Source: Gracilaria gracilis (lineage: Eukaryota > Rhodophyta > Florideophyceae > Gracilariales > Gracilariaceae). Taken from it: a DNA stretch of 64,000 nt. This document shows, one piece after another, positions 34,099 through 45,121 of the stretch. Both the position numbers and the translations under genes were made by a program. The DNA lies in NCBI GenBank assembly GCA_030374805.1, contig JARGSG010000203.1:186001-250000 (forward strand), written 5' to 3'. The notes under the pieces are model-generated. The model was given only the letters and a program-made list of their open reading frames with translations, made no database searches and was not told the origin of the DNA. How positions within the stretch are numbered: the first letter of the stretch is position 1; each line of letters begins with the position of its first letter.

Positions 34099-35307
34099 AT
34101 GGGTTCCCGTTTCATCCCGCAGGTCACAGCTGATATGAACACGACTTCTGCGCAACAAGCAAGCAACAGCAACAACCATCACCATCAGGGTTCGACCGTG
34201 TTTGGGGTGCCTCCCAACTCCCTTGGCATACCCACTGCCGCGTAAAAGCGACGAATGAAGGAGACAGATTTGCCAAGCCGTCTTACTGGGACGTTAATAT
34301 CCGCGCGTTTGGTTTTCAACCGTCTTTACCGAGAGAACATTTCCGACGATGTGTCTTCTAGTGAAAATTATCCGGTGTATCCGCAAATGGCCAACAGCAT
34401 CAAGGACCTCATAAAGTCGTACTTGTACCAACGTTTGGGTCTGCAACGAGGCGAACGTACCTTCACCTCCGTAAAGATCGAGTATGCGAGTCAACTCCTG
34501 ACATTGAAACGGAAGCTTGAAGAAAAGTTCCCAGTTCTCCAAGCCGCTCAGAACCATTGGATTGCTACTGAATTCATCAAGGAGTCTATGCAACGTGATA
34601 AGAAGGCCAAGGTCGAGACAGAGAAGAAGAGCATGAAGACTAGTTCTGGACCTCAAGGGCAGGAGAGCGCTTCTGTACCTACCGCTGCACCTACAGTTGC
34701 TACCCCTGCCGATCCTTTTCAGCAAGCAGAACTTTGTGAGGGATCTCGCCAGAACGAGCAGTTACAACGAGCAAAGCATAGAAATCAGCATAGAAACCAG
34801 CATCGTGGAAACGTCGTTAGAGGGGGTTTTAATCAAGACCGTCGCGATGTCCGGCGCCATATCCTTGAAAACTTTGCTTGCCCGCCAGAACCGATTCAAT
34901 ACCACATCGTTTCTGAAGATCATGGGGATCATGAGAGGGGAAGGAATGATTAACAAGCTGAGGTAGATGAACTGTCTGTCGGGGGGTCTCAGGACTCCGG
35001 GAGTTTTGAATCTGAACAATCCGAGGGCGAACTTGAGGAATGACAGCGTACGCGTATTGGTATCAAGAAGCCGAAGAATGCAGCTTTGCACACGGGAGGC
35101 AACTCAACTCCGCGTTCAAGCTCAAGGTTGGAAGAAGACGATACCGAGGATTCAATTGGAAGTGATTACATTTTTCCAGTTCCCGTTTCGAAAGGTTCTC
35201 GCGCTGTTAAGTCTCGACGTAAGCGCAATGGATTGCGAAACATGATTAAGAAGGCGCTGAAAAAGACGAAGCGACATGGATTTCGTGCACCGCGTCCCTG
35301 TAAGTGA
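34099..35307 (+). pseudogene. Unknown protein, one frame with about three breaks
   Basis: A single plus-strand frame can be followed over about 400 codons with about three interruptions and no change of phase. N-part: Ser/Asn/His-rich. Middle: a helical domain with LVFNRLYRENISDDV, MANSIKDLIKSYLYQRLG and a coiled coil, LLTLKRKLEEKFPVLQ. Then a Lys/Glu-rich tract, a Gln/Arg/Asn-rich segment (KHRNQHRNQHRG), an acidic Ser-rich part (RLEEDDTEDSIGSDY) and a very basic end (RRKRNGLRNMIKKALKKTKR). The layout would suit a nuclear or nucleic-acid-binding protein, possibly from a mobile element. No domain is recognised and the class of element is unknown. Confidence 0.4.
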
Positions 35308-36222
35308 CTTGAAAACTGATCAGGTGCTAGCGACACTATTCAGTATCGCTTGAATTCCTATTTATCTAGTTCTGTACGTATTTCGAGCACGTCTCTTCAT
35401 TTCCATCTACTCAACCTTCTAATTCGAACTCTTTCCAAAGATATGTGTTGCGGTTTCTCATGCGTCTTGAACTCTGTCTCCCCCAAAACCGTTCACAATC
35501 TTCTTTTACATCGTCATGGATCTATTACTGTGGTTCTGATTGTTTGGTTGTTTCTGTACGTTCTTCTCGATGTAAATACGAGTCGTATCATACGACTATG
35601 GCAAGGCTCCATGTAAGATGTCGTGAAAAGAAAGAGTCCTTCAAGAAAGGTGTTTCTACGTAAACAATTGATACTGTCTTGATTTGTACCAAGCAGTCCT
35701 TCTTAGCTCGACTTTAAGCCGCCATTGAGACGCTAATGGGCGTAATAAAGGCCCATTGCTACTTCTATCGCCTATGTACGGGCTGCTTCATGGTATCTCT
35801 TTGGATATTTATCGTATAGAATTGAGACACATAATGTCCCAATGGAAGGTTCTCTCCTCGGCCATGCTAGAAACGTATATCGTACACCAGTATCCGTACT
35901 ATTTTGGAAATGATCGTGTACACAAATAGGCAGCACTACATGCTGATTTAGGACAATTTGCGATCTACTACTGGCACACTTTGGTTCTTATTGAGGACAT
36001 ATACAGACCGTTTTTGGTTGCCACTGGGTCACATATACTCCGTTCAAGAACAGAGTATTTCGTAATACTTTGGTACCAAAGTTTTCTTCTGTTAGCCGGC
36101 CTTTTTTCGGCATACAATAAAAGGCACAAAACTGGCATCATTTGGCCAATTTTTCGTCAAAATTTAGAAATAAAAATTAAGGCCTTTTCCCTGAGTAATG
36201 ACGGCCACATTTTGGCCATATT
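35308..36222. other. AT-rich intergenic DNA
   Basis: No supported gene. Near 36100-36230 the words TTTGGCC/GGCCTTTT recur several times in both orientations, just before the antisense module of the second gypsy element begins; this may be that element's LTR edge. Confidence 0.35.
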
Positions 36223-37885
36223 TTGGCCTGGCAGGATGTTTATAGGGGTGCTGTCCAGAATCGTTGTCATCGGTTGGTGCGCAGTGCCCGGTACGGGTAT
36301 AAGTGGCGTGGCGTCCAGTGTATGCCGTATTCAAATAATGCCTGGCGAGGTGCAAAAGTCGCGTCCCATTCTGCTGCGGTGTGGGGCATCCCGTACGGGC
36401 TACGTTTGAACCATAGATGTACTCGCGTTTGCTCAGCGTGGGGCGAGACGCGACCGATTACCTCGAGGGACACCATGTCCGTTGAGTCGGGCGCGAGCGG
36501 GCCCGCGGCCGATGGTACCAGGCTCCTCCCTGTAGAGGGGGAGTTCGCCACGTCTTCCCGAGGGGTACAAAAGTGGAGCCCTGAACGGGAACCGGTTTCG
36601 TCGTCGCTCGGCGTGCAGTCTTCCGCAACAATTGAGATGTTCGACCCCGAGGGGACGATTCCACGAATCCCAGACCCTTGGGTGGCGCCGCCGCGGGTCC
36701 GTCCTCGGCGCCTACGGGTAGCGCTCCCGCTGGGTCGAATCCGAACTGGCTAAATCCTACGCAGGCTTACGATCACACCACGGTTCCTGGGCGGGTCTAT
36801 GTCGGCGCTCGCCATGTGGCGATCCCTTATCTCGTATCCCAATATCTCCCGATGGGGTCAGTCTTCTTCGATGCGAAGCGATTCGAGTGGGTCCCAATTT
36901 ACCAGGGTTTCTCACAGAAGAATTGCCACGGGCGTGTGGAGTCGTGGCGTGCCCGTTGGGGGCATATGCCTGTCAGTCCTTCGCAGGACATCCGGACTGT
37001 TGACTCTGGGAGTCGGCGTCCGGATATGCCGTTTGCCCGTTGCTGGGATCATATCGACTATCAGCGTCGGAGGACCGATATTACCGGAGGTTGGAAGCTG
37101 ATTATGCCCAACTGGGAGAGAATATGTCGATTCCACTCCCTGGGCGCTGTCTTCTTGGTGTTGTAGCATTCAAGCCGCCGTATGCCCAGATATTCTGGGT
37201 CCGCGACCGTGAATATTGGGGAGAGTTCGTCGCCGATGATGCCCAAATCAGGGAGACGCACAAGTTCCTCTTTGGTTGGCACAACCAGGAGTACTTTGAC
37301 ATGCCCAATAACGCGAGGGAGCAGCATTATATTCGAATTAGCAACACCCTGGGGGACATCCTGTCAGTATCCCGCTATATGGGTATACCAACTCCGTCGT
37401 TCAGCGCTTATTACACGAATCTCCTGCTAGGACCAAACACAGCCTTCAATGATGCCCTGTGACAGATCTCCTTTGTGGAGTGGGTCGTGTTCGTGTTCAT
37501 AGGCTGGCTGTGCGCGGCCCGTTATGAGGTTCCGGTCCGTACCAAGTGTCGTAACTGGCACCTATACGAGGATGCAAACTTGGAGTACCCAAAGGGTCGT
37601 CTCTTCCCGCTTCCGGCCTCGATGATATGGTATACCCGCGCTTTGGGTGGGCAGAGCATTTTTCGTGGTTCCCAATACGGGTTTCAGGACGTTCGGTCGC
37701 TTCTGGATGACGTCTGCCGCGTAGAGTGGTCTCCAACCCCGGATTTCTTCTGGTATGCTTACGAGAAGGACCTCTATCATGACATACCAAAGCATCCCGC
37801 TGAGAAAGATGACGGGAAGACTTACATGAACATGCCACCGTTTCGTCCCGTTGGGGAAAGAATTACAGGTACTGACAAGGCCTAG
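36223..37885 (+). mobile_element. Antisense accessory ORF-a of gypsy element 2, broken
   Basis: Plus-strand homologue of the 16514-17725 protein, in several pieces. Recognisable parts are VFFDAKRFEWVPIYQG, FLFGWHNQEYFDMPNNA, then EWVVFVFIGWLCAARYE, CRNWHLYEDANLEYPKGRL, FPLPASMIWYTRALGG and the end YGFQDVRSLLDDV. These align in order with LAEWALLVAVLPLQAARD, PPGRMFFIPPRVV and YSIEQLESLLTQV of the first copy. A few breaks; a fossil. It converges with the integrase tail at 39908-40897. Confidence 0.6.
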
Positions 37886-38035
37886 TTCAAGGACTACTGG
37901 CCCCACAGGGTCGGTTTCGTAGGCGAATGTCTTCATAATCCTCCTGGGCCGCCTCCCGGTCCTACAGAGCCCACGAACCCCGCTCCACTCTTTTGCCAGC
38001 AGGATGATGATGAGGAGGACATTTTCCTCCCTCCA

Positions 38036-39137
38036 GTGGATATAGGTAGTCCTGGCCATGACAGTGCCATCCCTGTTGGGAGTCCCGCTAGTGATCCGAG
38101 TACTGCTCTAGCCGCTGTCCCGCCGGATTCGCAGGTAGCAGCCGCGGCCGGGGGTGCTCCCTCTGGGCAGAATCAGAATGCGACTCCCTCTGGGTCTGTC
38201 GTAGTGCCTTCGTCGGGTTTGGAGATGGCTCTTGGTGGTGGCGGGGTTTCCGTTGTCCCAACGGGTTCACCTCATTCGGTGGCTCCTCCCGCCATGGGTA
38301 TTTCCGTCATGCCGACTATTGTCTCCTTAGCGCTCAGTCTTCTGGTTCAGGGCGTGGATTTTGCGCCATGTGGCGCGGCGAGTCCCGCAGTGGGTGTGGC
38401 ATTCAATGTTTTACAGGCCCAACGTCAGCAGAAGGTTGTGGAGCCGATGGCTTCACTTCTGAGCGCTCCGATCGCCCCCAAAGAATGGCTGGGCGACGTT
38501 TCACGTCTTTGCTTGTTGTCCCAACGGGTAACAGGCCTTCGAGAGGCTTTGATCGAAATCATTACTCGTCACAGTTCCCAGATTGCGCGGGAGTTTGTCG
38601 AAGACGTCACGGCACGCTTCGATCTCCCGCACTTCCCGTCCGGAGGGCGAGACGTGCATGTTCGTACGGATCCCATCCGTGGGACTTCGATGCCTGTACT
38701 CACTGGGATGGCTTTCCATCACGTGGACGACGGGGTGGAGGGGATTTTGTTCCCGCTTCATGCCACCGAAGGGCCGTATGCTAAGGGGGACAAACCTCCT
38801 AAGGTGTTGACGACTGTGCAGCTCCGCCTAACAAAGGGTGGCGCCTCGCAGATGAGAGGTGCCCCTTCTTCGGAGGCGGCGCAACCCAGCGCGGGTGGTA
38901 GTTCGTCCTGGTCCGAGCGGTGGGCAAGCTTCCCCAGAGAGCGGTGACGCAGGGGCGGATGTAAGGGAGCCCGAGGAGGGTGAGGATAAGCTTGTTGGTG
39001 GTAGCGGGCGGCTCTTCATGGCCACGTCCTCCGCTGCCGGACAGGGTAGCTCCTTCGAGGACTCGCTGCCACCTCTGGAGGGCGACTCGACCGACGCTGT
39101 GAGTCGTCGACGTCGCACCCGTCAGGGGAAATCTTAG
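38036..39137 (+). mobile_element. Antisense accessory ORF-b of gypsy element 2
   Basis: The Pro/Ala/Gly/Val-rich N-half (PPDSQVAAAAGGAPSG) is followed by a helical segment (RLCLLSQRVTGLREALIEII, HSSQIAREFVEDVTARF) and a short C-part with GMAFHHVDDGVEG. The position after ORF-a and the overall composition match 17852-18613. The reading continues in another frame to 39137 as a charged, Ser/Gly-rich tail (EPEEGEDKLVGGSGRLF). Function unknown. Confidence 0.5.
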
Positions 39138-39907
39138 GTTTGCGTTTCTGTTTTGAGTCAGTAAAGATCGCATGTGCAACCTCGTTACCCGTTTCCTACA
39201 TTTGATGTCCAAAGACGGGGGGGGTGTCATGCCAATGAGATTGGTCCCAGCGGGGGTCGCGCCTCGCCCTGGCGTAATGAATAACCTGCGCGCCGTGCTG
39301 GGGCTTTGCGTGTTCGCGTAGGTCTCTCTCCCTCTTAGGATGTGCCTTGGGCCCCGAGGTTGTAGCGTCGTGAGATGTGTACGCGTATAGCAATGTGTGT
39401 GTGTGCACAAGAGGTGGTGCTGCGTTGCCGTATACGGTGGATACCGGTGTAGGTGCCAGTGTGCGCGATGAGCCCGAAGGGTTACTTGCAGGGAGAATCA
39501 AAAAGTTTGGCTTGGAAATTACCCTCCCATATGGGGCCATAAACGGGGATTTCTTCTTTTGCCCGTATCTCGGCAACGAGCGCGTTTGGGAGGCTTAGAT
39601 TGCCCAATTTGAGGTGCACACGGCTTCAAAACACTTAGAAATTTTTGAGGTGGTGCACGTCCGTCCTTAGAGGTATTACTTTACACCGATCGGCTACTCA
39701 CTGGGCGTGTACCACGTGGGTGTGCACTGTGCACGCCAGCGTGGTACCTGCGGAGTGCGCATGGCAGCGCTGCCACACCGCGAATGTGGCGCCGTGTTGT
39801 AGCTTGTACTCAACATCACGGGCCACGGTGCACGGTGAAACGAAGCGCGTGCGCAGCGAGTGAGCTTAAACGAGTTGAGCAGTCGCGGTATTTTGATCCC
39901 TGTGGAT
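39138..39907. mobile_element. Convergence zone of gypsy element 2
   Basis: Lies between ORF-b (+) and the chromodomain tail (-). It includes 39480-39605, which matches 19021-19145 of the first element closely (GGTTACTTGCA, then GGAAATTAC and CCATATGG). The remainder is without clear coding. Confidence 0.5.
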
Positions 39908-42125
39908 TTAACGGTGTTTCCTGGTTCGGAGTCTAGCGACGAAGTTGTGAGGTATACTGGTACGGGGTTCCCATGTATCCTGTGAAGGTGGGAAGCCGTA
40001 CCATCGTACCCTGACCATTGGTGTCCCATCGGGTGTTATGGCCTCGTCCACAACTTTCTCGATTATCCATTCGCGGGTGGAGTCATTACTGAGTAGTTCT
40101 GGCGGGTTTGCGGCGTCATTTGCGGCATCGCCCGCGACGTCGCTCCTGCCAGAGTCGCCATCCCACTGGGGCGAAGTTGGGTCTACCGAGACCGGCTTAT
40201 CGTGTGGTAGAGACAATTCCCCGGGGGAAGAGGGCTCTTGTAGTGGAGGAGGTTCGTCCGCTGGGGCTGCACTAGGTGGGTCGGAAAGGGGGGTGGCCTC
40301 CGCTTGTTTATCTATATTAGTAGTGCGATCTCTTCGGGCTTTTGTGACACGGTCGATTGAGACCGTGTCATCTAGATTACCGTCCAAGATGGTGACGGTG
40401 CTTTCGGTTGCCTTGAAGACCCTAAAGGGACCAGTAGTGCGCGGGAGTAGCTTCCGTGCGATCCCTTCATCTTCCGCTGTCTCGGTGGTTTTCCGAGGTG
40501 GGCGGTCGAGGATAACATAGTCTCCTGGGGAGAACGTTGGCAGGGCCCTTACATGGGAATCCAAATCGGCCGTGTACCGCTTCTGCGTGGCATCCATATT
40601 GGTTTTTGCTTTGGAGAGAAGGAACCGAATTCGGTTACGTGTCAAGCGCTTCACGGTAGCCATATCCGGTTCGCCAGGCCCAGTATTGGGGATTGCAGTT
40701 GTGGGTGCGTCGACGACGATTCCCGATGGGTAGCGTGTCAGCACTAGGTCAAACGGTGTTGTATCAGTTGTTAGATAAATTGGGAGATACAGGCGTATCC
40801 AGCGGCTGGGCGAGATCGTCCCAGTCTTGTTAGTGCTCAGACACGTAATGTTAGAGTCTTTCCATGAGGATGCAGTTAAATCGTTCCGCCTGTCCATTAA
40901 TTTTGGGATGATACGCCGTTGTCAGAAGATGACGTTTGCCTAAATCGCAACAAAGGCCTTCAAAGAATTTCGCCACAAATTGGGGTCCCTTATCCGTGAG
41001 AAGGAACTGGGGAGCGCCGTAAGGGAAAATCCAGTTTTCCAAGAAGGCGAGGGCTACATTAGTCGCTTGCGTGGCCTGCAGGGGAATGGCTGGTGTCAGC
41101 TTAGTAAAGCGGTCAGTGATGACCAAAATGAAGCGATTCCCATGTGTGGTTTTCGACAATGGACCCAAGATGTCCATCGCTACAAATTCCAAAGGACCCG
41201 CTGCGGGAAATAGCTTCAGAAACTTCTGATGCTTATGAAGCGTCCCCCTGGTTGCAGCGCATGAGCGGCAGTCCTTGACTGTCTGGTACGCATCATTAGC
41301 CATGAACGGCCAATAGAAGTCTCTACGGAGTGTAGCGTACATTTTTCTCCCACCCGGGTGTCCCGCCAAACGTGGGTAGTGTGAGCGGTATAGGACACGA
41401 TCCCGTAGGGTTTGTGGTACCAGGCGCTGTATGGCGCCGCCCAGCGGCGATGTTCTCGATAAGAAGCCATGATGGTCATACCCGAACCGGGACCTTGGTT
41501 TGCCTACTGTCTCAGCGGCATTCTTACACCAAGAGTCCTTACCCTGCTCGGCGAGGAATTTCCGGGTGGGGATTGGAAGGACTTCGGTTTGCTCCGTTTC
41601 GACGGCAGTACGGCGTTTTCATCGCGGTCCTTTTCGTAATCTCCCTAGTTTTCCCAGTCAAGCAGGATGTTTTCATAGGTGGTGTCCCCTTCTTCGACTG
41701 TCGCCACAAGGCAGTCGCAATTTCTTTCGGATTCTACTGCGAAGCATGGAATGTCGTCCTCCAGAAGTCCGTCATCCATTCCCTCAGTGGACATGCGCGA
41801 CAGGGCGTCAGCAGCCTGGTGCTTTATCCCGGCGCGGTGCACGACGTTGAATTCGAACTCGGAGAGTCGTAGTCGCCACCTGGCAAGCCTGCCGGAACAG
41901 TCGGCTAGGTTAAGGATCCACCGTAGGGAGTGGTGATCTGTGCGTACGGTGAAATGTTCACCCTCCAAATATGGTCTGAGCAAGAGCATCGCCCATACGA
42001 CTGCGAGACACTCTTTCTCCGTCGTCGTGTAGGCCCGTTCGGGTCGTGACAATGAGCGACTCCAATACCCTACGAGTTTGTACTGCTTCCCGTCTGGCTG
42101 CTCCTGGTGTGAAGCAACGCCTTTG
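39908..42125 (-). mobile_element. Ty3/gypsy element 2: RNase H, integrase, chromodomain (truncated)
   Basis: RNase H (about 41645-42125) has YTTTEKECLAVVWAML and RTDHHSLRWIL. The integrase zinc-binding part has GHPGGRKMYATLRRDFYW and CRSCA. The core (40851-41369) has MDILGPLSKTTHGN, LLTDKGPQFV and HPKINGQAERFN, giving D, D and E. The tail (39908-40897) has FSPGDYVILDRPPR, TTGPFRVFKATESTVTI and a chromodomain, VRVRWYGFPPSQDTWEP then IPHNF. Gag, protease and reverse transcriptase are missing: the match ends near 42125, where non-coding DNA of the next element begins. A few breaks. Confidence 0.8.
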
Positions 42126-42903
42126 GCGGGAAAAATGCAAGCTCACGAAGACGTTCAGAATCTTCCCCTCGACAGACCAGCACAGCGAACGGAGCACTCC
42201 GGGAATGACACAGCTAAGCCGAGTGTAAATCCGAGGTCAAACCACCACGACAAGCGTCAGAGCGTGAGGCTGATTAGTGGTCGGTAGAGATCCACGTGTT
42301 CACACAGTCACGAGATGAGTCCTCGAAAGCGAGTAGCACGGCAACGACAAGGTGTCGGAAACGGGCCACTGAGAACACGGAAAAAAGGCAAACCCAAAAA
42401 TGAGAGAGAGGAAACCACGAGAGTGGGGAAAAGAGAAAGAGAATAAGGCAAACCCAATACAGGGGCGAGTATACGGCAATAGGTCGAAACGAGACACACA
42501 AATAGTGGTTATAATCTGAGGGCCACAAGGGTAGGTAACTATACGTGAAAAACGCAGTCGGCACTCCACTTGGAGGTGAACAATCCGCGAAGGCGTGATA
42601 GTTAGAGCCAGAAGCCCTTGCTTGGCAAGGGGCAATTTACTTGGCGGAGCGATGCTCAAACCTCTAAGTACTGAGCTTGGCGCACCACTGACAGTGGGTG
42701 CGCCGGGCAAAATAATCTATAAAATATCTAAGTAAATACAGCAATGCTGGGTGCACTGCCTCTGGCATATCCGTGCTACACGTGTGCTATTCACATCCGC
42801 TAAGCGGCGCCTCGAGCCGTGCAATCTACGTGTACATGTGTGGAAATTACCTCAGCGAGGTGACACGCTAATAGCGCTGTAGCTCATTTATATCTACTAA
42901 CGC
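42126..42903. mobile_element. Presumed 3' LTR/untranslated region of gypsy element 3
   Basis: Non-coding DNA between truncated element 2 and the antisense module of element 3, where the 3' LTR of a minus-strand element would lie. No matching copy was found right of its gag, so ends cannot be set. An AT-rich TATA-like stretch occurs near 42710-42740. Confidence 0.35.
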
Positions 42904-44168
42904 ATGATGCGTAAATTAAGTACCTCAAATCGCTTCCAAGGACTGTTGTCCTTCATATCCCCCTCTTTAAGAGTGAGCCACGCCGTCGCGATGGCGGGTA
43001 GAACTCCCAACTGTGGGCATAAAAGCACATCCCGGAAGTCTTCGGATTCCATCTCGCCTCGCGAAGACCAAGTGACTACCACTCCAAAGTGCAAACCTCG
43101 CTCCAGCGACGATCAACCCTGTTCAAAACAGTCTTCAACTCGCTCTCGCGGTGTTACTACCAACCTTCCCGTTCCTCGAGTGCCTTGCGCGATGAGCGGT
43201 CAACCTCCGAACTCGGGATACTTCGCCGGTTTTCGTTCCCTGCCTCTTCCGCAAAGCAGCAATGCTTCTGGGGCGTCCCAGGGACTCAACGCTAGTGGCG
43301 GTCACATTGTCCCTCCGGCGCAGCAGCCCCATGGTCACGTCATGCATGACGTGCCGTGACCTTCCTACGACGAGCTAGTCGGGCTGAACCCTCGCGTTCA
43401 CGCGCATATCTTCCGGACTGCTCCGTGCTTTCATCCTACAGCCGTTTTCAACGAGAAGCTTATCGTGTCCTATGCGGACGGTACTGATCGCCTTCCCGGG
43501 ATCTTCCGGCGTTAGTCACCACTTCGTGGGATTGGCGTCGACGGGTTGCCGTTCCTCCTCACGCAATCTTGCGGCGTTCCGGCGAGTCGCTGGCTTCCGC
43601 TCAGGCGGCATTGGTTCGCTTGGGCTATGCACGGCAGAGCCGGGCGAACTTCGAGTTCCCAATTCCTGATTCTATCAGCTTTGATCTCCGGTTTTACCGT
43701 ACTCAAGGCGAGATTTCGTACTGCACCCGATTGGCGGTGATTGGGACTTTCTCCTGGAGAGGACGTCTCAATGTACGCCAGGAGGCGGTGTGTTGGATTC
43801 ATCCCATCATCCGGGCGGAGTTCAGGTATCTTCGCCGGGATTCCCGTTCGCGGTGGCTACAGAACTTCATCCGCGATGAGCGTTGTGCGCGTTCCCGTTT
43901 CGGGTTCCTCGTCCCGTATCGAAACACGGAGATCAATCGAATCCGGCACAATCACCGGCTGGGCCGTTACGTTCTCATTCTTACTTGGTGTTCCTCGGTG
44001 GAGGTGTGTCGCGGGTGCTACGTGGAGTTACCTCCGGTACTCTCCTATCTGGGCTCCTGCCTCATCGAGGATCCGTATTTCAGACTGGGGTTTGTGGTGC
44101 TCACCGAGTGGGCAGTCCGCACCGCGGCTTTTCTCCTACGGGAAGTATATGACCAGTATCGACTGTGA
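42904..44168 (+). mobile_element. Antisense accessory ORF-a of gypsy element 3, broken
   Basis: The N-part (42904-43359) is Ser/Pro/Gln-rich, with a basic Lys/Ser/Arg stretch. The main part (43569-44168) has SFDLRFYRTQGEISYCTRL, RLNVRQEAVCWIHPIIRAEF and the conserved block PPVLSYLGSCLIEDP then VLTEWAVRTAAFLLREVYDQ. This block matches TPPVLAYFGSYITRN and LAEWALLVAVLPLQAARD of the first copy. About two or three breaks. Convergent with the integrase tail at 45122-46631. Confidence 0.6.
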
Positions 44169-44530
44169 TGTTTCCCGCCTCGCCTTCGTGCGTGCGTCCG
44201 AGAAATCTCGTTGCGGGTCCCTCTGGGAGGTGAAAACAATGCCGGAAAAGTTCGTGGGCTCCTCGACGTAGTCGACCGAGTTGATTGGGCCAGCGTGCCC
44301 TTCGCTCAGAGCGGCCGCAGTCACGAGGACGGCGGTTTCGACCGGTCTCCGTGACGACGCACGCCATTGGCGGGAGACTTCTTCTTTTTCAATCCCTGGG
44401 AGGTGCAAGAGATCACCGCAGCTGAAGCGGCTGCTCTCCGGATGGATCCGAGGTATATTACTTACGGGCATTCCGTTGGGTTCGTCGACGCTGACGATTT
44501 TACCACGCCTACGGTGGTGACGACGACCAA

Positions 44531-44947
44531 ATGATGGACGACAAACCCGAGATGGGGTATGATGACGACGTAGTCGAAGAGGTTCCTTCCACCAACGCGG
44601 TTGAGCCGACCTCCAATGACACTGCAGCGCCGGGAATGGCGACGGCTGAGCCGGTGAATCCACCCGTGTCCGAACTTTCGTCGGTAGATGCCGTGGTGGC
44701 TTCCCTTCCGGACGAACCAGATGTGATCGAGGTGCCTGCCGTCCTCCCCTCTGGGAGTGGGACCGGTGAAGCGGCTGTGGTCGCTCAGTTCCTCCGAGGA
44801 GTTGGGCTTTCCGCAACTGTCGCGAGCGGGGACGTCGCCGCAATGCGGGACGCGTTGGCTGCCGGCCTTACTGGCGGATCCAATCCCAGCAATGGGGGTA
44901 CTGGTGACAGCGCTCCAGGCCCTTCCAACCAAGGGTCGGGGGCTTAG
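44531..44947 (+). mobile_element. Antisense accessory ORF-b of gypsy element 3
   Basis: 138-residue acidic and Pro/Ala/Gly-rich frame (MMDDKPEMGYDDDVVEEVP, PGPSNQGSGA end) with a short helical core, VVAQFLRGVGLSATVAS. Shorter than in the other elements, but in the same position after ORF-a and before the convergence point. Function unknown. Confidence 0.45.
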
Positions 44948-45121
44948 TCCATCTTCCACCTGATTCCCGCTATGCGGTGTGGTTGTAGGATATAGCCTTG
45001 ATAGCCATTAAACCTACTTCCGTCTATGACGTATATTTTTCCTTTCCCAAGTGCCAGCTTCGTCTTCTCCCACTTCTCAACTTCCTTCTAGGTGAGCTAT
45101 CTTCTTCCTTTTTGGGGCGTG

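Noticed and set aside
13503-42903. 13503-14573 and 42126-42903 as copies of the same LTR
   Set aside because: Apart from a GAAACGAGACACACA-like word they do not align, so no LTR pair could be called for the gypsy elements.
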